Assembly: GCF_032452875.1 (NCBI RefSeq)
Contig: NC_083875.1
Span: 75,290,178-75,354,177, forward strand
From: Bos javanicus
Lineage: Eukaryota > Chordata > Mammalia > Artiodactyla > Bovidae
Length of the DNA: 64,000 nucleotides
Direction: 5' to 3'
This document shows, piece after piece, positions 53,301-63,557 of the stretch. Both the position numbers and the translations under genes were made by a program. The notes under the pieces are model-generated. The model ran no database searches. It worked only from the letters and a program-made list of their open reading frames with translations, and was not told the origin of the DNA. Numbering within the stretch: position 1 is the first letter of the stretch; every line of letters begins with the position of its first letter.

Positions 53301-56300
53301 TGTGCAGGTTGTTTAACTCATCTGGGCATCCCTGTTTTCAGCTGTTACCTCAAGAGAATCTTCCTCAACCTGTAGGAGGTTGGGGGTTAATGAGACAGTG
53401 TGTATGAGAGCCTGGGGGCCCAATGACAGTTCACGACACTTGCGTCGGGAGCCACCCCTTCCACCTGCAATGCAGGAGTCCCTGGTTCGACTCCTGGGTC
53501 AGGAAGATCTTCTTGAGAAGGGATAAGCTATCAACTCCCCACCCCTTCCACCTGCAATGCAGGAGTCCTGCGTTCGATTCCTGGGTCAGGAAGATTCCCT
53601 TGAGAAGGGATAAGCTATCAACTCCAGTATTCTTGGGCCTCCCTGGTGGCTCAGACAGTAAAGAACCTGCCTGCAATGCAGGAGACCTGGGTTCAATCCC
53701 TGGGTTAGGAAGATCCCCTGGAGGAGGGCATAGCAACCCACCCTAGTATTCTTACCTGGAGAATTCCATGGACAGAGGAGCCTGGTGGGCTACAGTCCAT
53801 GGGGTCACAAAGAGTCTTTCACTTTCACAAGGGACTTTCACTTTTACTTTCTTTCCCTTAGGAAGCCCAGGTGAGTAAGACAGGCCCTGGCACATGGGGG
53901 TGAGAGCTCCTCTGTTTAATTCTACACTTATGCTGATGGCAGGGAGCAAGGGGAAGACACTGGCATCTTTAATATCTACTGTCCCCCAGGCACTTAACTG
54001 GGTGCTTCACCCAGTCTCTCTGAGTTGGTTATGACCCTCATTTCACAGATGAGGAAACAAAGAGGTTAAGTCACACATCCAAGATCACACAGCTGGTGAG
54101 TCAGTGCCCACCTTTATTATTGCTGGACCCCGCTGCTGTGTTTCACTGGCCAGTGCTCAGCTCATCCCCAAATCTCCAACAAAGTCTGTTTGTTTGTGTT
54201 TTTAATAAAAACCATCCTAACGCCCTCAGTCCCACAGCAGGCCACTGTGCCCCACTTCTGCCAGTTTCTCTTCTCTGGTTTAGGTCGCTGTTAACCAGAA
54301 TTAGTTCAGCTTTATCTGTTCTCTCACCCTGGGCACCCTGCCACCAACCGCACATGTCAAAAGCAATTTCCATCCCAGTAAGCAGATAGCAGAGTGTGGA
54401 GAGGAACTTCAGCAGGCAATGAAAGAGGGTTCCTCTGGAAACAGGAGCCCAGGGCAAGGAGAGTGATGTTCATCACCTGTCTCCAACTGGGCGGCCCACT
54501 CTGCAGAGCCCAGAGATTCTGCGTTTGGTAGAGCCAAGTAGGGGAATCTAGTTCCTAAGGCAAGGGAGAGGTCCCCAAATGAGAAAATGGACTAGACTTG
54601 GCTGAGATGGTGCTCAGGTGGGCAATGAGCAGACAGCCTGCAAGGGACTCTGGTCCCCAGGGCTGTGTGTTGGGACAGCAGAGCCAGCTCCGGACCCCCA
54701 GATGCATGCACACCCTTTGCCTTTATGAGCCATTTCCACCCAGGGCCTCGTGCTCTTTGGAGTTGATTTCATCTTAGCTCTCTTCCGGGCAAAGGTCAAG
54801 CTTGCTGAATCCTGACTTTGAAATCCACAGGATGAGCAAGGCAGCTGGGGGAGGGCAAGCCACTGGGGTGCCATGGAAATGCCTGTGATGGATGGGCCCC
54901 CTCCCTGCTGAGGGCTGATGCCACCCAGAAACAGCCCCCCTCACTCCATTTCTCCTTCTACCCTCCCCCAAGACTGAGGCTCCCTCGGGCTGTGATTGGA
55001 GACCTAGCTGGGAAAGTCTCTGGGGCCAGAAACATGGTGGGAATCATGGCCAGGTACATCTGGGAATCGGAGACACTTGGCCTCATTTGCAAGGACAAAC
55101 AGGGAAGTGAGGGGTTTGCCAGAAGCCTGGGGATGCTGAAGTGTGGTTCTTCTCCCACCGCCAGGTGGTGGCACTGACCCTGCTGACAGCCAATGGGACC
55201 ATTCTCGAGTGTTCCGAGTCCAGCAACGCAGAGGTGTTCCAGGCTGCGCGCGTGCACTTGGGCTGCCTCGGAGTCATCCTCACAGTCACACTGCAGTGTG
55301 TGCCCCAGTTCCACTTGCAGGAGACCACCTTCCCCTCAACCTTGAAAGAGGTACTGTCTCTCCTTTGCCACTGCTCAGCCTCAGAAAAGAAATGGAGGAC
55401 ATTAATAAGTCATGCTCCTCTGAGCTCCTCTGCAGGTCCCCAGAATGGGGCAGTGAGCTGACCTCACCAGCCCTTCCTTGACCCCAGAATACTGTGGCAG
55501 TATCCCTTTGTGAGCAGGTCAGTGGAGCTCAGAGGAGCTGGATGATGAGGGGCAGAAAGGATGGCTTCTGAATGATAGGATTGTTTTTTGAATGAATGAA
55601 AACCCATGTTGGTTAGCTGGGAAAATGGATGATTGGATGGATGGATGAATGGATACATGGATGGATGACTAGATGGACAGATGATCAGATGGATGGATGA
55701 ATGGATGATGGATTGATGCATGGATGGATGGATAGCATGCAATAGACCAGAAATGCCTGATAAACATGGATCTATCCCTGGTAATTGCTAAGCTACAGGA
55801 CTCAAATCTATGGTTCCAAGTCCCTCAGCATCTGAGCTCCTCCATAGTCAACTCACTATTCAATATGAGTAGACCCTCTGCACAGATGGAGTTGGTAGTG
55901 ATGTGAACACTACTGGCCCCACATAGTTATGGTGGAATTTGGGGTCAAACTGAATGCTGGCAGTACCACCCCCAAGCTGTGACCTTGAGTCAGCCATTTA
56001 ACCTTGCTGAGCCCATTTCCTCATGCAAAAACAGAGTAAATCATGTTTACCTGAAAGGATTGAACCTGAGAATTAACTCAGATAACACTTGTAAAGTATC
56101 TAGTTCAGTACCAAAACACGCTCCCCAGGGTACCTAGTCAGTGAAAAATGGAAAATTCTGTTATCTAGCATCTGGTCTAAAAAATCCTTACCATTGGAAT
56201 TTCTAATACATTATAAACCTTACAGCAAAGGATTTAAATGCAGAAGGTCCTTTATGCAGAGGCATGGTGTTTGGTGGGGCCTCCCTGGTGGCTCAGCGGT

Positions 56301-59300
56301 AAAATGTCTGCCTGCAGGAGATGCAGGAGACGCAGGAGATGCGGATTCAATCCTTGGGTTGGAAAGATCCCCTGGAAGAGGGTATGGCAACCCACTCCAG
56401 TATTCTTGCCTGGAGAATCCCATGGACAGAGGAGCCTGGTGGGCTACAGTGGGTGGGGCTGCAAAGAGTCGGACCCAACTGAAGCAGCTGAGCACACATG
56501 ATGTTTGTGGAACTTTAGCCCCAGAACTCTCCACTGGTGGCTGACAAAGTGATTCCAGGGATGCTCTTGGGCAGGGGTCCCCATTCCCTGAGATCTAATG
56601 CCTGATGATCTGAGGTGGAGCTGATGTAGTAATGACAGAAATAAAGTGCACTTGAATCATCCAGAAACCATTACCCCTGTCCTGGTCCTTGGAAAACTTG
56701 TCTTCCATGAGACCAATCCCTGGTGCCAAAAAGGTTGGGGATGCTGGTCGAGGGGATGCGGCATTGATTCCTAGAGCATCAATGCTGAGCATGTGTGGGC
56801 CAGTCTTGGCAAATGAGTTGCCTGATGCTTTGGCCCAAGAAAGGATTACAAGGACATTTCGTGGAATTGTTTGGCAGTGATACTGTGTGGCTAAGCCAGG
56901 GAGCTCCAAGAGGGTAGAACCAGTCCACCTGGAGCCACCCCAGACTCTGAGCCACCTCAAGAGCCTGCTTCAACTAGTCACATCCCCAGACCAGTGTTAA
57001 GGGGCTGATCTAAGCTTCTTGTTCACTCCAAGCAGGCCCTAGCTTCAAATACAGTCACATGCCGAGGATGAGGGCTTCTACATGCTGCATTTTAGGTCGA
57101 TGCAATTCAGCGCAAAGCAGAGGTCGACACTCCCCTCAGGCCGTGAGAGTAGATGTGGTCACCCACAGAGAGAGGGCTTGGCTGAGGAGAGAAGGGAGCC
57201 TTAGTGCTCAGTCCAGAGCAGAGCAGCCAGACGAGTCCAACGCTGTGAGGAGTTGGGGAGCAACAGCAGGGTCTGGTCATCAGGAGATCACTGCTGACTT
57301 CAGTGAGCATGGTGTCAATGGAGCGGTGGGCAGGTTAAGGGGTCGGCATCTCAGGCAGAGAAGGGAGATGGGCAGAGATCACCTTCAATAAGAAAGGGAC
57401 CACCTTCCGGCCTCTCACTTAGGTCAGAACTTGTTCATTTTTAAGCTGAATAATTTGACCCAGAGATAAAGAGATTGCTTCTTCTTTTGCCAGTAGGATT
57501 GGCCCCGGGGCTCCTACCAGGGCATTAGAACCAAGTGGACAGACAGACTCCACCCTCTTCCTGCTCCTCCTTTGACCTGGCAGAGATGTATTAAGACTGA
57601 CCACACCTAAGGCCTGGTTCTTGCAGTCTTATCTCAGGCTGTCCCCCATCCCCAACACACATACACAATTACACAGCAATGAATGCTCGGTGAGTATTTA
57701 GAGGGGCTCTGGGGAGGCAGGCAGCCCCAAGCCTGATTGTGCAGCTCCCTCTGTGGAACCTGGACCAAGCCCTTCAAACTTTTGGAGCCTTTATTTTTTA
57801 AATTATTTGTCTGGTCAGGTCTCAGTTGCAGCATGTGGGATCTAGTTCCCTGACCAGGGATCGAAACCAAGTCCCCTGCATTGGGGGCATGGAGCCCTAG
57901 CCACTGGACCACCAGGGAAGTCCCTTCTTGGCCATTTTAAAAGTAGGGTCAGATTAGATGAACCTGAGGTCTTTTCCAGCCCTGACATTACATAAACCAG
58001 TGCAGCACTTGGATACAAAACTGTGCCCCACCCTGGAGACAGAGGGTCCTTCTCTCCCCTGGAGCATCTGGGGATGTTCTTGGGTCTTATCCCTGGGGAG
58101 GGGCATGAATCCTGGTGTGGATTCCCCCACCGTTCCCCTGTGACCCCGGCCCATCCCTCGAGGGCTCACAAGGCTAGATGCTGCTCCTCCTCCTCTTCTG
58201 TGAGTCAGCAGGTCCTCTGTGGATTCTCTCTCTCTCCTCTGCACAACTCTGGCTGCTCTTCCACCCGGAGCTGCATGGGTCTCCACCAGGCCCATCATCA
58301 GTGTCCATCACGCCCATGGACAAGCCTTCTCCGCCCAGTTTTGGCCACAAACAAGGACTGTGCAGAGGGTGGGTGGCATTTACAACCCTATGATTTCCTC
58401 CCAGGGGCGTGTGCTGTCCATGGCCCTGCATTCAACTCTCTTTTACCCTCTCCGCTCAGAGCAGCCTTTAAAGGGCCCCTTCAAGGGGCTGGGAATGCTT
58501 GGGAGGAAGAGTAATATGCAGGTGGGAAGCCGAGTCCCAGGCTGCTCCCTGCTCCCAGTCTGCTCAGTGACTGATCAGAAAACTGTCACTGGAGCAGCTT
58601 CTCCTCACTCTTGCTCCCCCTGAATGTTTTCCTTCCGAAAAGAAAAATGATGAGACCTCATTTCCAGGAGCAGGCAGGTGCCTGAGAACCAATGTGTGCT
58701 TAATCACTTAGTCGTGTCAGAGTCTTTGCAACCCCATGGACTGTAGCTCACCAGGCTCCTCTGTCCATGGGATTCCCCAGGCAAGAATATTGGAGTGGGT
58801 TGCCATTCGCTTCTCCAGGGGATCTTCCCTACCCAGGGATCGAACCCGAGTCTCCCACATTGACAGCAGATTTACTGTCTGAGCCACAAGGAAGAATTTA
58901 TTAACATCCACCCCTCTCTGAGGTTACCCTCTCCTGCCCACCCCTGTGCTGTGTGTGGTCCATCTCAGACGCAGCTCCCTGCTTCCCAGGTCTGATTCTC
59001 TTATCTGCACCTCAACACAGCTTCTGAAGGCCGCTCAAAGCCATATGAGGGGAAGGGAGAGTTGGAATCAGTGCTTCTGGGCAGAGGGGCCAAGAAAGGG
59101 GTGGCCTCCCTGGCTTCTTATGACAAGGTCTCAGCATTCCCAACTTTCTGCAGTCCAACTGGTATGAAATCACAGTCAGAGAGAAGACTGGAGGATTTTG
59201 GAAATGGCTGTCAACCTTTGCCCTTTATGCCATGCAAATCATAATGAGATGTGAGAAGTACAGCCGGCTGCCTGCGTCACCGCCTCCCCCCGTGCCGCAG

Positions 59301-62300
59301 GAAGCAGGGTTGGTCCCTGGGACACACCAACCTTGTCAGCAGCATCCCAATGCCCGCCACTCTCTTGAGTGGCTGGCCAGTGACGACTAGGTAACCCCCA
59401 ACCATGGGACAGGTAGCCCTCAGCTTCTGCTCACAGGCCTGGTAATCAGTTCTCGTGAGTCAGTTCAGTAGGGTGCTAATTTTGGAGGGGATGGAACCCT
59501 CTAGAACCCTTCCTGCCAATGACATTCCAAGGAAGATGTTCCTCTGGGGCCCACCCGCTTTGATGGTGCTCCCAGGAACCACCAATTAGACTTGAGGAAA
59601 CATGATCCTGGGGACCCTCCTCCCCCAGATAGGATTGTTTGTAGGCCCTGAAGAGAGTCACAGTGGGATGGGTCCAGGGCAGGGGGCTCCATCCTTCAGT
59701 GACCACACAATGCTCAGTTAGGGACCACAGGGACACAGAGCTGGGGGGTACATGCTGCCTGCTTGGAGGAGCTTGGAGTTTAGCATGGGAGGAAAGATAT
59801 GCCTTGTCCCTCTAAAGCAGGGAGGAAAAGAAATGACAGATGCCAGGAGAGAGGCACAAAGTGTGCTGTGAAAGTGGCTCCATTACTCCATTCTGGTGGG
59901 AACCTGGGCGCCCTGAAAGGGGTGCCACCGTTACTTTTACTGCTGAGATTCTGGGCAACCTGGGAAGGCCCCGGAGGCTGGGACAGGAGGGAAGGGGGAT
60001 TTTCCACTCTCTCAGTCCCATCCTCCAGGCAGAGCTCCAGACCATGTTCCCATCCTCCCAGGAGAAATAGTTCTGCCCAGAGGAGATGGGCCATGGGTCC
60101 ATCACCCAGTCAGGATGGAAGTGATAGTGACAGGGACCTGGTGTTTCTTCCTGAACTTTTCACGGATCTACAGCCCAGCAGAAGAGGGCCTCCTCTTCCA
60201 ATAAGGAATCATAGGGCGCTTTCTTTTCTTGGACTCCAAAATCACTGTGGACAATGACTGCAGCCATGAAATGAAAAGACACTTGCTCCTTAGAAGAAAA
60301 TCTACGACAAACCTAGACAGCATATTAAAAAGCAGAGACGTCACTTTGTGGACAAAGGTCCATATAGTGTTTTCCAGGAGTCATGTACGATGTGAGGGTT
60401 GAACCATTAAGGCTGAGCGCCAAAGAATTGATACTGTCAGACTGTGGTGTTGGAGAAGACTCTTCAGAGTCCCCTGGACTGCAAGGAGATCCAACCAGCC
60501 CATCCTAAACAAATTAACCCTGAATATGCATTGGAAGAACTGATGCTGAAGCTGAAGTTGCAATATTTTGGCCACCTGATGCGAAGCTAACTCATTAGAA
60601 AAGGTATGATGCTGGGAAAGATTGAAGGCAGGAAGAAAAAGGGATGACAGAGGATGAGATGGTTGGATGGCATCACCGACTCAATGGACATGAGTTTAAG
60701 CAAACTCCAGGAGATGGTGACGGACAGGGAACCCGGGTGTGCTGCAATCCACGGGGTCACAAAGAGTCGGGTATTACTGAGCGGCTGAACAACAACAGCA
60801 AAGAACCCTGCCGCATTTACTGTGTCCAAGTCCCTATGGCAGCGGATAGGATGAGGGTTTGGGAAACTGGCCCACAGGCAAGATCTGGGTCACTGCCTGC
60901 TTTTATAAATAAAGTTTTCTTGACACACCGCAACGATCCTCATTAACGTATTGTCGGTGGCTGCTTTCATGCTACCACAGCAGAGGTGAGGAAACAGAGA
61001 GAGCAAAGCCTAATATATTTACTATCTAGCCCTTAACAGAAAAAAATGTGCTGATGTCTGCCCTCGAGAAGAAACCAAATGTGAATGAGAGGCTTGATGA
61101 CTTTCAGGACAGATGTATGCTTCAGTACCTGTAATATACTTCTGGGATGGATGTAATATAATAAATAAACACCACTTAGAATGGAAGGAGACAGCATTGG
61201 TGGGGGTAGGGGTGGGGTTGAGTTGAGCATCTGAGTTACAGCACATCTGAATTCAGATCTGACCCTTTTCACGTGGTCACTTGTGGGCAGTGGCAACAGA
61301 ACTGGACAGAGTGTGTGGAAGAAGTCCTCTTAGTGCTGAACTATTCGGGCTCGATTCCATTGGAAATGGAGCCCTGCTGGGGATTTTTGAGCTGTGTCTT
61401 GGAATGCTTCCCTGTGGATGTTGTCTGGAAAGATGAAAAATGGGGAAAATTATGAGGCTAGTGCAGAAGAGCCACTGAGAGCTAAGAAGGGCCTGGACTA
61501 AGCCACGTTAGCAGGAACCGATTTTAGGGGAAGGCTGGAGAGATATGAACAGAGATGCAATCGGGTGACTCACAGCCTGGGCTCACGTGTGGCAGGGGAG
61601 GTTCGGGATGGCAGCCAGGTCACTGGAAGGTGACAATGGTCCGCCCATTCCTGTATCTCCTGGGCCCCATCAAGCATCAGTTAACAAGTCAGGGGTCCTC
61701 CCTGAAGTGATGACCAGGACCCAGAATCCTAAAATTCCACTGCTCCCAGGTGCTCCAAATTGAAGTTTTAGATGGACTCATTCCTTGGTGTTTCACCTTG
61801 GTTTTTCCTTCCTTTCTGGCCAGATATGGAAATCACAGGTGGTTTTTGTTGTTGTTCAGTCGCTGAGTTGTGTCCAGTTCTTTGTGACCCCATGGACTGC
61901 AGCGCACCAGGCTTCCCTGTCTTTCACTATCTCCCAGAGTTTGCTCAACTTCATGTTCATTGAGTCAGTGATGCCATCCAACCATTTCATCCTCTGCTGC
62001 CCCCTTCTCCTTTTGCCTTCAATTTTTCCCAGCAACAGAGTCTTTTCCAATGAGTTGATTCTTGGCAGCAAGTGGCCAAAGTATTGGAACTTCAGCCTCA
62101 GCGTCAGTCTTCCCAATGAGAATTCAAGGTTGATTCCCTTTCAGATTGACTGGTTTGATCTCCTTGCTGTGTTTACAGCTTGTAAACTACTTTCACATCC
62201 ATGACCTCCCTTGGTTCTCACAAGAGTCCTGGAAGGAAAGAAGGAAGGAAGGAAGAAAAGGACAGAAAGCTATTTCTGTCTTGGTTCTACAGATGAAGAG

Positions 62301-63557
62301 ATGCTGCTTCCTGAAACTCGCAGCTGGGAACCTGGTGGGGAATAGGGCTAGATCCCCAGATGTGTGCCAGGATTGCTCACATTCAGAACCTAAACTCTCC
62401 ACTGGGTACATGCCACAGGCAGGCACTCTACTCAGGAGCTTCAGCATAGATTATCTCATTTCATTTGTACAACTGCCCATGTGTTGTTGGGGAGGGTGGG
62501 AAACCAAGGCTCCAGGGATATAGATCCGGCAAGGTTGTGCAGCTGCCAAGTCACCAGGCCAGGCCTTGAATCCAGAACTTACTCCAAAACCAGCACTCTC
62601 CCCCTCCCTCCCAGCTGCCTGTCAAACCCCAAATCTGCATCTCCTTTGGCTCAGAATCTGTCATGTGTCAGCCTGATGGGTGTCAGGGAGAGATGACTTG
62701 CTCTGTGACATCTCGACGTATACGGATGAGCCATTCAGAGTCAGACACTCCTGTTCATTTTATTAAAGCCCACTGCAGTGTCAGGGGTTGTGGGAATAAG
62801 AGAGGATGACAGTGAGGCTGCCAGCGACAGTGGAAGAGTGATAGTAGCAGCAGCAGCTTACTCCTGTATGGAGCTTACCGTGTTCATGACACCACATTAA
62901 GGGCTTTCTAGGCATTAGTGTGTTTAATCTTCATAACAATCCTGACATAGATACTGTTGTTAATCCTATTTTGCAGATGAGGAAATTGAGGCACTTGCCC
63001 AAACTTATACAGCTAGTCTTTGTTCAAGTCAGGATAACCAAGAACTCATTTTTATCCTCTGCATAATTCAATGAAGTCAACCTATAAAGTGGACCATTTT
63101 AATGCCCGTGGCATGCGTGTGCTCAGTCGTGTCCAACTCTTTGTGATTCCATGGATGGTAGCCCACCAGGCTCCTCTGTCCATGGGATTATCCAGGCAAG
63201 AATACTGGAGTGGGTTGCCATTCCTTTCTCTAGGGGATCTTCCCAACCCAGGGATCGAAACTGTGTCTCTTGCATCTCCTGCATTGGTGATAGATTCCTT
63301 ACTACTTGACGTCCAGCATCTTATAGGACACACCCCTTGTTATTTGGCAATGTTAGGACAATTTGGGATATTTTCTTTTGATGGGGGGGCCCAACTTCCA
63401 GCATCCCCACCATCAAATGTGACCAACACAATCTCTGCTCCTTTCTCAGGTTCTTGACAACCTGGACAGTCACCTGAAGAAATCCGAATACTTCCGCTTT
63501 CTCTGGTTCCCACACAGCGAGAATGTCAGTGTAATCTACCAGGACCACACCAACAAG
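47331..63557 (+). CDS. GULO: GULO 5' part: L-gulonolactone oxidase, first 237 codons
   Basis: This enzyme oxidises L-gulono-1,4-lactone to ascorbate plus H2O2, in the ER membrane, as the last step of vitamin C synthesis. Coding exons are 47331-47333 (ATG only), 48311-48412, 50404-50529, 51787-51881, 52252-52342, 55165-55350 and 63450-63557. All have AG/GT borders and matching phases, and give residues 1-237 of about 440. The N-terminal FAD-binding PCMH-type domain is present: VVGGGHSPSD (His54, the covalent flavin site in rat GULO) and GSGTHNTGIKHG. The last visible exon covers the start of the ALO-type C-terminal domain. The frame is uninterrupted, unlike the human pseudogene. The remaining exons, including the C-terminal HWxK motif, are past the right edge. 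The nearest upstream gene is EPHX2. Confidence 0.97.
47334..48310 (+). other. GULO: GULO first coding intron, no repeat seen
   Basis: GC-rich and free of SINEs over nearly 1 kb, unusual for this window. It may hold regulatory sequence, but no specific site was identified. Confidence 0.45.
48311..48412 (+). CDS. GULO: GULO exon (residues 2-35)
   Basis: This 34-codon exon lies between CACATAG and GTGAGT. It starts VHGYKGVKFQNWARTYG and ends TSVEEVRE, the N-terminal segment typical of animal GULO. Confidence 0.97.
48985..49165 (-). mobile_element. BovA-type SINE
   Basis: Reverse copy from CTCTGTCCGAAGCTTTGTGA to GGCGGATTCTTTACTTTTGA. Confidence 0.83.
49166..50403 (+). other. GULO: GULO intron, no feature seen beyond a MIR-like patch
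   Basis: Has a TGAATGAATGAACGAATG-type short repeat near 49540 and the MIR-like patch at 49795. The rest is unassigned. Confidence 0.45.
49795..49920 (+). repeat. MIR-like ancient SINE fragment
   Basis: CCCATTTAACAGATGGGCAA followed by AGGCTCAGAAAGGC, MIR 3' core. Confidence 0.5.
50404..50529 (+). CDS. GULO: GULO exon with FAD-linked His54
   Basis: This 42-codon exon lies between TCCACAG and GTACTT. VVGGGHSPSD is the PCMH flavin motif, and His54 is encoded at 50458-50460. It ends GKMNRVLK. A G/C-rich ORF that reads through the exon is not a separate gene. Confidence 0.98.
50830..50945 (+). repeat. MIR-like ancient SINE fragment
   Basis: GGAAACTGAAGATCAGAGAG and CTTGCCTAAGGTCACACAGC, MIR 3' core. 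Confidence 0.55.
51320..51415 (+). repeat. MIR-like ancient SINE fragment
   Basis: GTGTGACCTTGGGCAAGTGA and CTGAACTTCAGTCTCCATG, MIR 5' core. Confidence 0.5.
51787..51881 (+). CDS. GULO: GULO exon (residues 78-108 plus 2 nt)
   Basis: This 95-nt exon lies between CTTGCAG and GTAAGA. It encodes VDTEKKQVTVEAG and LHPQLDKHGLALS of the FAD-binding domain. The Asn109 codon is completed by the next exon. Confidence 0.97.
52252..52342 (+). CDS. GULO: GULO exon with GSGTHNTG motif
   Basis: This 91-nt exon lies between CCCCAG and GTGAGT. It encodes residues 110-139, including VIGSGTHNTGIKHG, a FAD-contacting segment conserved in aldonolactone oxidases. Residues 118-119 are Ala-Gly here and Val-Ala in rat as I recall it. 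Confidence 0.97.
52822..53035 (+). mobile_element. BovA-type SINE
   Basis: GCTTCCCTGGTGGCTCAGAT to GACTGAACGACTTCACTTTC. Confidence 0.87.
53038..53198 (-). mobile_element. CHR-like SINE
   Basis: TCTTTATTGAATTTGTTACA to CCACTGGACTGCCATGGAAG, reverse orientation, abutting the BovA SINE at 52822-53035. Confidence 0.74.
53452..53625 (+). repeat. 87-bp tandem duplication of a SINE fragment
   Basis: CCACCCCTTCCACCTGCAAT starts at 53452 and again at 53539, and each unit ends GGATAAGCTATCAACTCC. The units are near-identical and derive from the middle of a BovA-type SINE. Confidence 0.88.
53635..53822 (+). mobile_element. BovA-type SINE
   Basis: GGGCCTCCCTGGTGGCTCAG to GGGGTCACAAAGAGTCTTTC, directly after the tandem SINE fragments. 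Confidence 0.86.
53985..54110 (+). repeat. MIR-like ancient SINE fragment
   Basis: TTTCACAGATGAGGAAACAA and CCAAGATCACACAGCTGGTG, MIR 3' core. Confidence 0.58.
54111..55164 (+). other. GULO: GULO intron, no feature seen
   Basis: Unassigned, moderately GC-rich sequence before the exon at 55165. Confidence 0.5.
55165..55350 (+). CDS. GULO: GULO exon (residues 140-201)
   Basis: This 62-codon exon lies between CCGCCAG and GTACTG. It encodes the end of the FAD domain: VVALTLLTANG, then AARVHLGCLGVILTVTLQ and PSTLKE. Confidence 0.98.
55625..55736. repeat. (GGAT)n imperfect microsatellite
   Basis: About 110 bp of ATGG/GGAT units with interruptions, 275 bp after a GULO exon. Confidence 0.9.
56277..56500 (+). 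mobile_element. BovA-type SINE
   Basis: GGGGCCTCCCTGGTGGCTCA to GAAGCAGCTGAGCACACATG. It carries a small internal repeat of GCAGGAGATGCAGGAGACGC. Confidence 0.85.
56570..56742. mobile_element. Ancient DNA-transposon-like repeat (hAT-type ends)
   Basis: GCAGGGGTCCCCATTCC at the left and TGCCAAAAAGGTTGGGGATG at the right resemble inverted ends of a common mammalian hAT-type repeat. The interior GAGGTGGAGCTGATG text is also familiar. The family is not assigned. Confidence 0.45.
57788..57926 (-). mobile_element. CHR-like SINE
   Basis: TTTATTTTTTAAATTATTTG to CCACTGGACCACCAGGGAAG, reverse orientation. Confidence 0.74.
58695..58895 (-). mobile_element. BovA-type SINE
   Basis: GTGTGCTTAATCACTTAGTC to TACTGTCTGAGCCACAAGGA, reverse orientation. 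Confidence 0.85.
60222..60800 (+). mobile_element. BovB LINE 3' fragment
   Basis: It contains recognisable but frame-broken BovB C-terminal coding sequence followed by the 3' end with AGAGTCGG and ACTGAGCGGCTGAACAACAA. It lies in a GULO intron. Confidence 0.82.
60801..61845 (+). other. GULO: GULO intron, no feature seen
   Basis: Unassigned sequence between two BovB fragments. Confidence 0.45.
61846..62175 (-). mobile_element. BovB LINE 3' fragment
   Basis: The reverse strand encodes LKFQYFGHLLPRINSLEKT and RMKWLDGITDSMN, BovB 3'-terminal segments. The 3' end is at the TTGTTGTTCAGTCGCTGAG side. Confidence 0.82.
62230..62262. repeat. (GGAA)n tract
   Basis: GGAAGGAAAGAAGGAAGGA and neighbours, a short purine tract in the last visible GULO intron. 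Confidence 0.85.
62860..63022 (+). repeat. MIR-like ancient SINE
   Basis: TTGCAGATGAGGAAATTGAG preceded by GGGCTTTCTAGGCATTAGTG, MIR order. Confidence 0.55.
63110..63305 (-). mobile_element. BovA-type SINE
   Basis: GGCATGCGTGTGCTCAGTCG to about GATTCCTTACTACTTGA. It ends about 145 bp before the last visible GULO exon. Confidence 0.84.
63450..63557 (+). CDS. GULO: GULO exon (residues 202-237), last one in window
   Basis: This 36-codon, phase 0 exon lies between TTCTCAG and GTAGCT. It contains SEYFRFLWFPHSENVSVIY. About 200 further residues must be encoded downstream of the window. Confidence 0.97.

Larger units (their letters stand above)
56743..60221 (+). other. GULO: GULO long intron apart from the SINEs listed
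   Basis: Outside 57788-57926 and 58695-58895 no repeat, exon or RNA gene is recognised in this part of the 8.1 kb intron (55351-63449). Confidence 0.45.

Noticed and set aside
47331..63557. GULO as a pseudogene, as in humans.
   Set aside because: All visible exons keep frame, splice sites and flavin-binding residues.
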